From positions 1-56,623 of the forward strand of contig CAZJFT010000002.1 in assembly GCA_964545585.1 (NCBI GenBank): a DNA stretch of 56,623 nucleotides, read 5' to 3'. Below the pieces are notes generated by a model. The model did no database searches and was not told where the DNA came from. It saw only the letters and a program-made list of their open reading frames with translations. A program made the translations under genes and the position numbers. Shown one piece after another: positions 24,159 to 32,322 of this stretch; the first letter of the stretch is position 1, and each line of letters opens with the position of its first letter. This DNA comes from UBA9642 sp964545585. GTDB taxonomy: Archaea > Nanobdellota > Nanobdellia > Woesearchaeales > UBA9642.

Positions 24159-27068
24159 ATGGATAGGCGAGAGATAAGAAAAAACGTGTACTCAGTCGGC
24201 GCAATAGATTGGGACAGGAGATATTTCGATGAGATAATATATCTTCCTGATGGCACAAGCTATAATTCTTACCTTATAATAGGAAGCGAAAAGACTGCAC
24301 TGATAGATACCGTCGACCCTACAAAGTCAGATTTGCTCGTCGAGAATCTTGCGGGCATACAAAAGATAGATTACATAATATCCAATCATGCCGAGCAGGA
24401 TCATTCAGGAAGCATACCTTTGATGCTTGAAATGTATCCTATGGCAAAAGTGGTATGCAATGATCTTGACAAGAAGATGCTTATGGATGAGCATGTAATA
24501 GATGAATCCAGATTCATTGTAATCAAGGATTATGAGACCCTTAGCTTAGGCGACAAGACATTACAGTTCATCTTCACCCCATGGGTCCATTGGCCTGAGA
24601 CGATGTGCACATATCTCATTGAGGACAAGATACTGTTCACATGCGATTTCTTCGGAAGCCATTTAGCGACTAGTGAGATGTATGCTGACATGCAATCAAT
24701 ATATCTGCCTGCCAAGAGGTATTATTCTGAGATAATGATGCCATTTGCGAGCATAATAGTAAAAAATCTTGAAAAAGTTAAGAAGCTTGATTTAGATGTC
24801 ATAGCGCCGAGCCATGGTCCAATGTATACTGATCCGAGATATCCTATAGGATTATATGATGATTGGACATCAAAAAATGTGAAGCCTAAGGCCGTAATAA
24901 TATATGTTTCAATGCATGGAAGCACAAGGAAGATGGTGCAATACTTGACCGCGCAACTGATGCGCAAAGGCATGATTGTCGAGGAATATAATGCTTTTGA
25001 TGCTGATGCGGGGAAGATAGCGATGGATCTTATCGACGCATCCACATTGATTGTTGCAAGCCCATCATTTCTTGGGGGATTGCATCCGAAGATAGCATCA
25101 ATAGTGTATCTTGCGAACTCATTGCATCCTAAGACAAGGATATTGGCATACATGGGCTCTTACGAGTGGGGCAGCAGTGTCATTGAACAAATAAAACAGA
25201 TGACGAGCAATTTCAATGCCCAAATGATAGACCCATTCCAGGTCAAGGGATTGATGAAACAGGACAAATATGGAATGATGGATGCATTCGCAGATTCTAT
25301 AATACAAAAAAATCTTGACCAAGGGATACTCAAAAAAGATGTCCATCATGAATCAATCCCCTATATCAAAGATGTGAAGATAGTCTTATGTGGAGAAGCA
25401 GGACAAGGAATTGATTCCATATCCGACTTCTTGACCAAATTGTTCAAAGATGAAGGATATAATATTTTTGCTACAAAAGAATACATGTCAAGAGTCCGCG
25501 GAGGAGAAAATTCTACAACTATACGGATAAGCTCGAGGCCTGTAGAAGGATACAGTGACAGCATAGACATCCTCATCCCATTGGACAAGGGAGCCATCGG
25601 GCACTTATCGAATAGGATATCAGAAAATACCATAATCATAGGAGACAAGTCGACAATCAATGATGTCCAGAAGAGTAAGTACAGGTTCTTTGACGTCCCG
25701 ATAATAGATATCGCATCGAGGACTGGTGCAAAGATATTCGCTAATACTGTGGCTGCAGGCGTAATCCTTGGGATGTTCAATGCAGATATAGAAAGATTCA
25801 ATGTGCTCTTAAGGAATAAATTTTCTGACAAACCACAGGATGTTATTGAAAAGAATATCACTGCAGCAAAAAGAGGATATGATGAGGGCCGAAGGATAAT
25901 CAGTGAGCATAAAGAACTGCTTGAAATGACACGAATAGACAAGGATCCTTCAGTCCATGACCAGATGCTGATGTATGGCGCTGAAAGCATCGGTCTTGGA
26001 GCGATCGCTGGCGGATGCAATTTCATCTCTGCATACCCTATGTCTCCATCGACAGGAGTATTGTCATATCTAGCATCTAAGAAAGATGATTTTGGCATAA
26101 TAGTAGAACAGGCAGAAGATGAGATATCAGCAATAAACATGGCCATCGGCGCATGGTATGCTGGCGCAAGGGCTATCGCTAACAGTTCAGGCGGAGGATT
26201 CGCACTCATGACAGAGGGGGTCAGTCTTGCAGGGATGATAGAGAGCCCATTAGTGATACACATTGCGCAAAGACCGGGTCCTGCTACAGGACTTCCCACC
26301 AGAACAGCTCAAGAGGATCTGGAATTAGCATTATATGCAGGGCATGGAGAATTCTGCAGGATAATATACGCTCCAGGGAATGCATTGCAAGGGTTTTATT
26401 TGACTCAAAAAGCATTCAATATGGCAGCAAAATATCAGATTCCGGTATTTGTATTGACCGACCAATACTTCATGGACACATTGCATAACGTTGCACCGAT
26501 TGATGTAAACGGGATAGTCGTCGAGGAACATATAATTGAGACTCCTGAAGTGTATCAAAGATATAAGATGACTGACAATGGGATAACACCAAGAGGAATT
26601 CCGGGATACGGGAAAGGATTTGTATGTGTAGATAGCGATGAGCATGATGAATCAGGCCATATAACAGAGAGCATGGATGTCAGGAATATCATGATGGAAA
26701 AGAGACATAAGCGATATGATGCATTAGTTGAAGAATCATTGATGCCTTCCATGTTTGGAGGAGAAAATTATTCCATCCTCATAATCAGTTGGGGCACCAC
26801 ATTTGGAAGCGTCAAGGAGGCTGTGCAGAAGATTGACAGGAACGATATCATGTATATGCATTTCTCCCAAGTCTATCCTTTACATCCGAAGACTGCTTCA
26901 TGGATTAGGAAAGCGAGAAAGACTATTGTCGTAGAGAACAATTCTACAGGACAATTCTCTAAACTTATAAGGAGAGAGACAGGGTTGGATACTTATAAGA
27001 TACTGAAAGATGATGGGATGCCTTTCAGTGTCGAAGAATTGATGGGAAAGATATTGAAAATGGCATGA
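24159..27068 (+). CDS. Flavodiiron protein fused to 2-oxoacid:ferredoxin oxidoreductase gamma-alpha
   Basis: A 969-residue fusion. Residues 1-240: metallo-beta-lactamase-type diiron domain with all six ligands of FprA-like O2/NO reductases (H77, E79, H82 in HAEQDHSG; H144; D163; H219). Residues 244-388: flavodoxin domain (VSMHGSTRKMV, SPSFLGGLHPK). Residues 400-590: gamma subunit of a 2-oxoacid:ferredoxin oxidoreductase (CGEAGQGIDS, SRVRGGENSTTIR). Residues 597-969: alpha subunit (AYPMSPSTG, EQAEDEISAINMAIGAWYAG, RPGPATGLPT). Gamma-alpha fusions are known in KorA-type enzymes; the N-terminal flavodiiron part is the surprise. The reading frame is uninterrupted. It precedes the beta-FNR gene by 22 nt in an operon. 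Confidence 0.92.
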   Translation: MDRREIRKNVYSVGAIDWDRRYFDEIIYLPDGTSYNSYLIIGSEKTALIDTVDPTKSDLLVENLAGIQKIDYIISNHAEQDHSGSIPLMLEMYPMAKVVCNDLDKKMLMDEHVIDESRFIVIKDYETLSLGDKTLQFIFTPWVHWPETMCTYLIEDKILFTCDFFGSHLATSEMYADMQSIYLPAKRYYSEIMMPFASIIVKNLEKVKKLDLDVIAPSHGPMYTDPRYPIGLYDDWTSKNVKPKAVIIYVSMHGSTRKMVQYLTAQLMRKGMIVEEYNAFDADAGKIAMDLIDASTLIVASPSFLGGLHPKIASIVYLANSLHPKTRILAYMGSYEWGSSVIEQIKQMTSNFNAQMIDPFQVKGLMKQDKYGMMDAFADSIIQKNLDQGILKKDVHHESIPYIKDVKIVLCGEAGQGIDSISDFLTKLFKDEGYNIFATKEYMSRVRGGENSTTIRISSRPVEGYSDSIDILIPLDKGAIGHLSNRISENTIIIGDKSTINDVQKSKYRFFDVPIIDIASRTGAKIFANTVAAGVILGMFNADIERFNVLLRNKFSDKPQDVIEKNITAAKRGYDEGRRIISEHKELLEMTRIDKDPSVHDQMLMYGAESIGLGAIAGGCNFISAYPMSPSTGVLSYLASKKDDFGIIVEQAEDEISAINMAIGAWYAGARAIANSSGGGFALMTEGVSLAGMIESPLVIHIAQRPGPATGLPTRTAQEDLELALYAGHGEFCRIIYAPGNALQGFYLTQKAFNMAAKYQIPVFVLTDQYFMDTLHNVAPIDVNGIVVEEHIIETPEVYQRYKMTDNGITPRGIPGYGKGFVCVDSDEHDESGHITESMDVRNIMMEKRHKRYDALVEESLMPSMFGGENYSILIISWGTTFGSVKEAVQKIDRNDIMYMHFSQVYPLHPKTASWIRKARKTIVVENNSTGQFSKLIRRETGLDTYKILKDDGMPFSVEELMGKILKMA

Positions 27069-27090
27069 TGAGGAGTGTTGAACAGATAAA

Positions 27091-28632
27091 ATGACATTTG
27101 AGATCGATCATAAGGATATAGCATGGTGTCCTGGATGCGGGAATTTCAGCATCATCGCGATAGTTAAGAAAGCATTGGAAGAGCTGGCGCTTGACCCGAA
27201 GAATGTTGTTCTAGTCTCAGGCATCGGGCAGGCAGCGAAGCTTCCACAGTACTTGAATACTAATTATTTCAATGGATTGCATGGGAGGGCGCTCCCCCCA
27301 GCGACTGCTATAAAAGTAGCCAACCCGAACCTTCAAGTCATAGTCACTAGCGGTGACGGTGATATGTATGGTGAAGGTGGGAATCATTTCATACATGCTA
27401 TAAGAAGAAATCCTAACATCACAGTCATTGTGCATAATAATATGGTGTATGGTCTGACGAAAGGACAGGCAAGCCCGACGAGCCAGAAAGGCATGAAGAC
27501 CCCTGTGCAGATATCTGGAGTATTCCTTGAGCCATTCAATCCTATTGCCGTGGCTGTAGCGCTTGATGCATCATTCGTCGCCAGGACTACAGTGAATGAC
27601 TTGGAGCATGCAAAAGATATAGTGAAGAAAGCAATATTGCATAAAGGATTTGCTTTGGTGGACATATTCCAGCCTTGCGTCACATTCAATAAAATAAATA
27701 CATATGACTGGTACAAGGAGCATTCTTATTATCTTGAGAATGAATTCGATCCTCATAATAAGGGATGGGCATTCGCTAAGGCAATAGAGACTGAGAAGAT
27801 GCCGTTAGGGATAATATATCTCAATGAGAAGCCAGTGTTTGATGAAATGATAGGCACTTATGATAATGATAAGAATCCGTTGTTCAAGAGGAAACTTGAC
27901 AGGGAGAAATTGAAATCATTAATCGGCAAGAAGAACATTTTTGCTGTAAGAGTCATCAGCATAAATAAAGAGACTCATGATGTTTTCACGATAACTACAG
28001 AGAAGCCATTCTCATTCATCCCAGGCCAGTATGTTATGATAGGTAATGGAAAGAATATAAACAAGAAGGATTCCATACCTATAACTATAGCCAGTTCTCC
28101 TGAAGAGAGCGTATTAAGATTCACCATAAAAGATTTAGGAGGATACAGCAGGGAACTCATCAATTCCAAGCCCGGGGACATATTCACTATAAGCAGGCCT
28201 GTCGGCGAATCATACAATTTTGATGTAGCAAAAAATTATGTCATGCTATCTGGAGGCTCAGGCGTAACACCATTCCTAAGCATACTTCGGCACGTCAAAG
28301 ACACAGGTTTGAAGAATAATATAATAGTGATAAACAGCAACTGCTCATACAATGACATAATATGCAGGGAGGAGCTTGATGCATTAAGCAAGGACAATAT
28401 CTATATAATGAATGCACTTGACAGATATGATGATGAGTGGAAAGGGGAGAGAGGATACATCAATAAGGACATGATACTTCGTTACGTCAATAAGGATAGG
28501 CTTAATGAGTATACATGGATGCTGTGCGGACCTCCAGGAATGGTTAATTCTCTAGAGAAGACATTGAAGGAACTCGGAGTGAAGGATATAAGGAGAGATA
28601 ATTGGGAGATAGCAGCGAAGTGCGAGAGATGA
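27091..28632 (+). CDS. 2-oxoacid:ferredoxin oxidoreductase beta subunit fused to FNR-type reductase
   Basis: 513 residues. Residues 1-285 are a KorB-like thiamine-diphosphate subunit (WCPGCGNFS; TSGDGDMYGEGGNHF; HNNMVYGLTKGQASPTS). Of the four Cys usually holding its [4Fe-4S] cluster, C13, C16 and C196 are visible, but the third position reads VSGIGQAAK with Gln 47 where Cys is expected. Residues 290-513 are a ferredoxin-NAD(P)+ reductase-like module: flavin-binding IPGQYVMIG and SIPITIASSP, nucleotide-binding SGGSGVTPF, and CGPPGM. It may send electrons from 2-oxoacid oxidation to NAD(P)+ or, via the partner protein, to O2 or NO. No 4Fe-4S ferredoxin (delta) subunit is encoded here. Confidence 0.92.
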   Translation: MTFEIDHKDIAWCPGCGNFSIIAIVKKALEELALDPKNVVLVSGIGQAAKLPQYLNTNYFNGLHGRALPPATAIKVANPNLQVIVTSGDGDMYGEGGNHFIHAIRRNPNITVIVHNNMVYGLTKGQASPTSQKGMKTPVQISGVFLEPFNPIAVAVALDASFVARTTVNDLEHAKDIVKKAILHKGFALVDIFQPCVTFNKINTYDWYKEHSYYLENEFDPHNKGWAFAKAIETEKMPLGIIYLNEKPVFDEMIGTYDNDKNPLFKRKLDREKLKSLIGKKNIFAVRVISINKETHDVFTITTEKPFSFIPGQYVMIGNGKNINKKDSIPITIASSPEESVLRFTIKDLGGYSRELINSKPGDIFTISRPVGESYNFDVAKNYVMLSGGSGVTPFLSILRHVKDTGLKNNIIVINSNCSYNDIICREELDALSKDNIYIMNALDRYDDEWKGERGYINKDMILRYVNKDRLNEYTWMLCGPPGMVNSLEKTLKELGVKDIRRDNWEIAAKCER

Positions 28633-28657
28633 TAAATCTCAATTAATAGAATATTTC

Positions 28658-28912
28658 TTAGAATCGTATCTTTACCGTGCCAGATTTTATCTTGCATTGG
28701 CACATAGACCTGTAATTGCCGTCAAAATTGAGCTCTAATTCGCGGTCGTTCTTCGGCTCAAGATTTTCCATGCCCTCAACGACCTCTACCTTGCACGTGC
28801 CGCACACACCCTGCCTGCATCCGAAAGGCACGCCTAACTCTTCTGCAGCATTCATTGTTGGTGAGCCATCTGGAAGCTCGACCTCTTTGCTATCAGTTTT
28901 TAGTATTGCCAT
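28658..28912 (-). CDS. [2Fe-2S] ferredoxin
   Basis: An 84-residue plant/adrenodoxin-type ferredoxin. Cluster ligands are in FGCRQGVCGTC (Cys-x4-Cys-x2-Cys) and MCQCKI. The N-terminus (AILKTDSKEVELPDGSPTMN) fits the beta-grasp fold. It converges with the beta-FNR gene (26 nt apart) and is a possible electron carrier for it. A TATATAAAATT-like box centred about 26 nt before the ATG suggests an independent leaderless message. Confidence 0.93.
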   Translation of the reverse strand: MAILKTDSKEVELPDGSPTMNAAEELGVPFGCRQGVCGTCKVEVVEGMENLEPKNDRELELNFDGNYRSMCQCKIKSGTVKIRF

Positions 28913-28951
28913 GATAAAAAAAATAAAGAAAGTGATATATAAAATTACCGA

Positions 28952-29791
28952 TTAGTTAAGGCCGCCTAGGTCGCCTACTAATTGTATCATTTGTTTAGGT
29001 TTCGAAATTATATAATCAGGATTTGCCTTCCTCAATCGCTCCTCAGACTCATAACCCCAAGTGACGGCAACTACAGCAATATCATAATATGCATCAGCAA
29101 ACTTCACTTTTCGATAAGAATCGACGCCTGTTTTAGTGTCTTCGAAAGCGAGTATCCTATGAGGATGAATGCCTAGACGTAAACATGCGAGCATGGAAGA
29201 GTATCCATTGGGCTTTTCGAGGCTTTTGACGATATCCTCTTTCAATATTGTCTTCAGTGCCGCAAAATCATCGAACCTGATGCCTTTTTTCTTAGCCTCT
29301 CCATTTGTGACATACTCATAAATATCGTTCTTTGTGACTATGCTATCAACAAGATTCGTCAAACCTGCTTTTTCCAACGGTAATTCTACATCAGGCCAAG
29401 ATTTTGTTGTGTTATACGCTATCCTTAGTGCCGTCGTTCTTCCATTATGCACTCTGCTGCGTTTATGTATATTTTTAATTACGCTCGGAATACCAAGTAT
29501 CGGAAGTATCTCGACTGTCCTATTATACTTAGTGAACTCAGGCCATATCTTTGCAGCATGTTTTTCAAAATCAACACCTATCATGGTGTACAATCCTCTC
29601 ATACCATGATTCTCATAATGATCATTATATTCTTCTAAGAATTCTGGACAAAATTTCTGCCATTTGAAATGTCCTTCAAATGTATCGGCAGCATATTTCA
29701 ACCAATTGAACTGCGGAACCATGCTATTAAGGAAAGTCCCATCAATATCACAAATAATGCCTTGAATAGGTGTGTCTCTAACGTCTATCAT
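28952..29791 (-). CDS. HAD-superfamily hydrolase
   Basis: A protein of 279 residues with the four HAD motifs: CDIDGTFLN (nucleophile Asp), a Thr/Ser region (GRTTALRIAYNTT), Lys in KPNGYSSM, and FEDTKTGVDSYRK with the metal-binding acids, followed by VTWGYESEERLRKANPDYII, typical of phosphoglycolate phosphatase-like enzymes. Substrate unknown. It is longer than average because of a large cap (about residues 20-110). Confidence 0.85.
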   Translation of the reverse strand: MIDVRDTPIQGIICDIDGTFLNSMVPQFNWLKYAADTFEGHFKWQKFCPEFLEEYNDHYENHGMRGLYTMIGVDFEKHAAKIWPEFTKYNRTVEILPILGIPSVIKNIHKRSRVHNGRTTALRIAYNTTKSWPDVELPLEKAGLTNLVDSIVTKNDIYEYVTNGEAKKKGIRFDDFAALKTILKEDIVKSLEKPNGYSSMLACLRLGIHPHRILAFEDTKTGVDSYRKVKFADAYYDIAVVAVTWGYESEERLRKANPDYIISKPKQMIQLVGDLGGLN

Positions 29792-29879
29792 TTGTCCCCC
29801 TTACACACCTCTTTTTTGACTTAACGGGCCATGGACAATCTCATTTCATTCGAAGCCCCATGTCCGTTCGCTTCGCTCA

Positions 29880-29953
29880 CGGGCCATGGGAGATTTGAAC
29901 TCCCGACCAACAGATTAAGAGTCTGCTGCGCTACCAGGCTGCGCTAATGGCCC
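29880..29953 (-). tRNA. tRNA-Lys(CTT)
   Basis: Acceptor GGGCCAU/AUGGCCC, anticodon loop CUCUUAA (anticodon CUU), T arm GGGAG-UUCAAAU-CUCCC, discriminator G. No intron. A TTTAAATTTA-like box at about 29978-29988 lies some 30 nt upstream, between this gene and tRNA-Ser(UGA). Confidence 0.95.
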
Positions 29954-29997
29954 AAATTGTTTTAGGATTAAAACACTTTTTTTAAATTTATTGTTAT

Positions 29998-30079
29998 CGC
30001 CCGGACCCGGATTTGAACCGGGAAACCTTTCGGAACCGGCTCTCAAGGCCGGCGCAGTACCAGATTGTGCCATCCGGGC
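29998..30079 (-). tRNA. tRNA-Ser(TGA)
   Basis: Acceptor GCCCGGA/UCCGGGC, anticodon stem CCGGC/GCCGG with loop CUUGAGA (anticodon UGA), extra variable arm UUCCGAAAGGUUU, T arm CCCGG-UUCAAAU-CCGGG, discriminator G. 82 nt, intronless. It is the template that reveals the two introns of tRNA-Ser(CGA) at 13196-13332. Confidence 0.95.
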
Positions 30080-30103
30080 ATCGTTTGAAGAAAAAAAGTT
30101 TGA

Positions 30104-30111
30104 TTTATAAA
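30104..30111. promoter_or_regulatory. Shared bidirectional TATA box: tRNA-Ser(TGA) / 74-aa membrane protein
   Basis: The perfect palindrome TTTATAAA lies in a 53-nt divergent gap. Its centre is 28.5 nt from the tRNA 5' end and 25.5 nt from the ATG at 30133. It is the only TATA candidate for either gene. Confidence 0.65.
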
Positions 30112-30132
30112 GTTTCAGATAATGCTAATAGT

Positions 30133-30357
30133 ATGAAGAGAAAATATGACCCGTCACATAAGGATTTCATGCTTCCATTCTTGCTGTTAATCCTCGGGAC
30201 TGTAATGATGTATTCAACTTTATGGATAGATATTTCGGCATTACGTGCAATCCTTATAGTTTCAGGAATAATATTAATATTGTATGGTGTTACGCGGATA
30301 ATACGCATTTTCCTAAAGATATTTCTCCAGGAGATGAAGGATTGGTTAATTATTTAG
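30133..30357 (+). CDS. Small two-helix membrane protein
   Basis: A 74-residue protein: basic N-terminus (MKRKYDPSHKD), two hydrophobic helices (FMLPFLLLILGTVMMYSTLW and AILIVSGIILILYGV) and a basic amphipathic C-terminus. The frame opens further upstream into the tRNA gene, but the TATA spacing fixes this ATG as a leaderless start. No family recognised. Its last 8 nt overlap the convergent gene's end. Confidence 0.65.
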   Translation: MKRKYDPSHKDFMLPFLLLILGTVMMYSTLWIDISALRAILIVSGIILILYGVTRIIRIFLKIFLQEMKDWLII

Positions 30358-30688
30358 AATAAGATCTTGATCCGGAATAATTAGCATTGCTGCTTTTTTT
30401 TGAAGAGTTAGCATAAGAAAGAGTAAAATTCAGACCGGAATAAGGAGTGGATGGATTTCGATATAGGGTCATCGATTTTCCTTTGTTGTATGAATCCTTC
30501 AATTTTGAATATCTTCCAGCCACGAATGAAAGGAATGACTTATAGGTGTCTGAAACTTTTTTTGCGGAAGATTTTTCTGACTTAATGGATTTTTCCAATT
30601 CTGAATCCTCGTCTAATCTTCCATCTAATGAGCACATTTCACAAATTACAAGGAATGAATCTTTCCCACATTTTATGCATTTGCGCAT
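30350..30688 (-). CDS. Protein with N-terminal zinc ribbon
   Basis: A protein of 112 residues. CIKCG at 4-8 and CEMC at 16-19 form one zinc ribbon at the N-terminus. The remaining about 90 residues are Ser/Lys/Tyr-rich and probably disordered (SKKSSNANYSGSRSYSK at the end). No known family; a nucleic-acid or membrane-associated adaptor role is only a guess. Its 3' end overlaps that of the convergent 74-aa protein by 8 nt. Confidence 0.6.
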   Translation of the reverse strand: MRKCIKCGKDSFLVICEMCSLDGRLDEDSELEKSIKSEKSSAKKVSDTYKSFLSFVAGRYSKLKDSYNKGKSMTLYRNPSTPYSGLNFTLSYANSSKKSSNANYSGSRSYSK

Positions 30689-30783
30689 ATTATATGATAT
30701 GGATATTCCTTTAAGAACATTGCTATAAAAAAACCGGAAGATTTACGGAAATATTAATAAATACGTCTCAGATTACTATATTA

Positions 30784-31128
30784 ATGCGACAAATTCCACA
30801 ATTATTAAAAAAGACAGGCATCAGCCAGGATTATTCCAACCAATACGTGGCTTTAATACAGCACTTTAACAAAAACAACATCTCTAAGGTCATTGAAATA
30901 ATAAATAAGAGGAGTGTAAAAAAATACGCAGAGTTATTTCCTCCTGACGAATATATTCATGATTACGATGAAAAAATCAAGAGAAAGATTGAAGCACTCG
31001 ATGAGTTTGCCAAGATAATGAATAAAGATTTTTCTTCTGAAGAGACTTTTGATAAAGAAAGATTTAAGGAAATAATAAATGAAGTTTATGGGATAATATA
31101 TGGAGAAGAAAGGAAGATATATCAATAA
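30784..31128 (+). CDS. Hypothetical helical protein, 114 aa
   Basis: A soluble, Lys/Glu/Ile-rich, predominantly helical protein (MRQIPQLLKKTGISQDYSNQ..., C-terminal KEIINEVYGIIYGEERKIYQ). No motif or family is recognised. Upstream AT-rich sequence offers TATA-like AATATTAATAAATA about 30 nt before the ATG. It ends 7 nt before the 3' end of the convergent intron-bearing tRNA gene. Confidence 0.6.
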   Translation: MRQIPQLLKKTGISQDYSNQYVALIQHFNKNNISKVIEIINKRSVKKYAELFPPDEYIHDYDEKIKRKIEALDEFAKIMNKDFSSEETFDKERFKEIINEVYGIIYGEERKIYQ

Positions 31129-31135
31129 TTAAAAC

Positions 31136-31254
31136 TGTGGGTGGCGAGATTTGAACTCGCGACTTCCACGTTACCCAATTCATTGCCCATTGCTGGACTC
31201 ATCGCTCAAAGCGTTTATGAGCGTGGCAATCTAACCAGGCTGAGTTACACCCAC
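31136..31254 (-). tRNA. tRNA with CAT anticodon (Met or Ile2), 44-nt intron
   Basis: Acceptor GUGGGUG/CACCCAC, anticodon stem CCACG/CGUGG, T arm GCGAG-UUCAAAU-CUCGC, discriminator A. The 119-nt gene minus a 44-nt insert gives 75 nt with loop CUCAUAA (anticodon CAU). Whether it is elongator Met or Ile2 (which modifies C34) cannot be decided by eye; it does not look like an initiator. The D stem has one C-U mismatch (ACUC/GAUU). TTTATAAA at 31281-31288 is the likely promoter. Confidence 0.85.
31172..31215 (-). other. 44-nt intron of the CAT tRNA
   Basis: Located at 37/38. Exon CUCA can pair with intron UGGG (4-bp central helix). Both bulges are UAA (cuts UA|A), as in a bulge-helix-bulge, but the inner helix is weak. 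Instead the intron has its own CGCU-UUG-AGCG hairpin. Intron GGCAAU is also complementary to exon AUUGCC just before the anticodon stem, a possible alternative fold. Confidence 0.75.
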
Positions 31255-31280
31255 GTAACGATTTTAGAAAAAAATATTGC

Positions 31281-31288
31281 TTTATAAA
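31281..31288 (-). promoter_or_regulatory. TATA box of the CAT tRNA
   Basis: TTTATAAA centred 30 nt from the tRNA 5' end and only 1 nt from the stop codon of the upstream membrane/coiled-coil gene, so the tRNA promoter is packed into that gene's immediate 3' flank. Confidence 0.55.
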
Positions 31289-31289
31289 G

Positions 31290-32288
31290 TTATGCCTGCT
31301 CTTCTGCCTTCTCTTCTAATGATTTTAAGTATTTCAGTGTCTTTTCGCATATCTCTTTAGCTTCTTTGTGGTATTCTGTAACTGGATCCTTGTCGTTTCT
31401 TGCAAGCACTTCAAGCACTGTATCTCCTAGTTTCCTGAATACTGGAAGTTTTCCTATGTGTAGCTTCACTACATCTGTCTCTTTCTGCTCCATTTGAAGA
31501 AGCTTGTCCATTATGTTATGAAGCACTCCCTGCAGCTTATGTTTCTCTTCATCCTTGAATTCTGCCGTTATCTCTGAGAATGCATTATACCATTCGGGAT
31601 CGATCTTTAATTTATCCCTTACTTCTGGAGATGCACCTCTCTTGTCTGAATATACCCTTCCTATGACGAAGTTTATCGCCTTGCATTTGTCCTCTATACC
31701 TCTTAATGTAACATTAAAGTTCTCTTTTGAAACTACAAGCTCTTTAGCTGCCTGCAATTCCTCTTTTGCCTCGTCAAGTTTTGTATGCGCATCTTCTAGC
31801 GTCTTCTTTGTATGATGTAATTGTTCTTTTACTGAATCGAGCTCTTGCTTTAATGCGTGGACGTGATGCGCTTGATGTTCATGCTCAATCTCTTTTTGAT
31901 GTGCCTTGCGCTCTTCTCTCCGTTCACGCATCTTATCTGCACCCTTCCCTACGCCGATTATTAACAATATGAAGATGTTTATCACGTATGATATCAATAT
32001 GTTTATCACAGCCACAGCAGGGCCGTCTGTCATGTTGAGCACCTTGAATGTCTTGGTGTACCATATCGCAAGGAATATCAATGGGAATATTACTGGCATG
32101 ATCCATAATAGTATCGCATCAACTTCTATCCTCAACAAATAAAATAAAGATATTATGAACAACAACAGCGGTAATGTCGCGACGAACACTATGAATATGC
32201 TTGTCTCTGTCAAAAGCGACAATAATAGAAGCGTTCCGACGTATAATATTGTAGCCACAGCCATAGCTGCATTCTCAACAATTCTCAT
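31290..32288 (-). CDS. Four-helix membrane protein with long coiled coil
   Basis: A protein of 332 residues. Four hydrophobic helices fill residues 1-120. A His/Glu/Lys-rich coiled coil follows (HQKEIEHEHQAHHVHALKQE..., about 125-195), then a helical cytoplasmic domain ending in LKYLKSLEEKAEEQA. The His-rich stretch might bind metal. No enzyme motif; function unknown. GATTTATAAAT about 25 nt upstream marks a leaderless start. Confidence 0.75.
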   Translation of the reverse strand: MRIVENAAMAVATILYVGTLLLLSLLTETSIFIVFVATLPLLLFIISLFYLLRIEVDAILLWIMPVIFPLIFLAIWYTKTFKVLNMTDGPAVAVINILISYVINIFILLIIGVGKGADKMRERREERKAHQKEIEHEHQAHHVHALKQELDSVKEQLHHTKKTLEDAHTKLDEAKEELQAAKELVVSKENFNVTLRGIEDKCKAINFVIGRVYSDKRGASPEVRDKLKIDPEWYNAFSEITAEFKDEEKHKLQGVLHNIMDKLLQMEQKETDVVKLHIGKLPVFRKLGDTVLEVLARNDKDPVTEYHKEAKEICEKTLKYLKSLEEKAEEQA

Positions 32289-32322
32289 ATTTATATCATA
32301 GAAAGAGCGATTTATAAATGTT

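Noticed and set aside
25361..26299. 312-aa open frame on the minus strand inside the flavodiiron-OFOR gene
   Set aside because: It is a mirror of the highly conserved OFOR coding frame, has no ribosome-binding site or TATA box, and no family pattern.
24159..27068. Possible frameshift or misjoin creating the flavodiiron-OFOR fusion
   Set aside because: The junction (about residues 388-405) is a continuous frame with ordinary codons and no stop or homopolymer; I treat the fusion as real pending read-level checks.
30013..30132. Upstream extension of the 74-aa membrane-protein frame
   Set aside because: It runs through tRNA-Ser(UGA) and the TATA box; start at 30133 fits a leaderless message.
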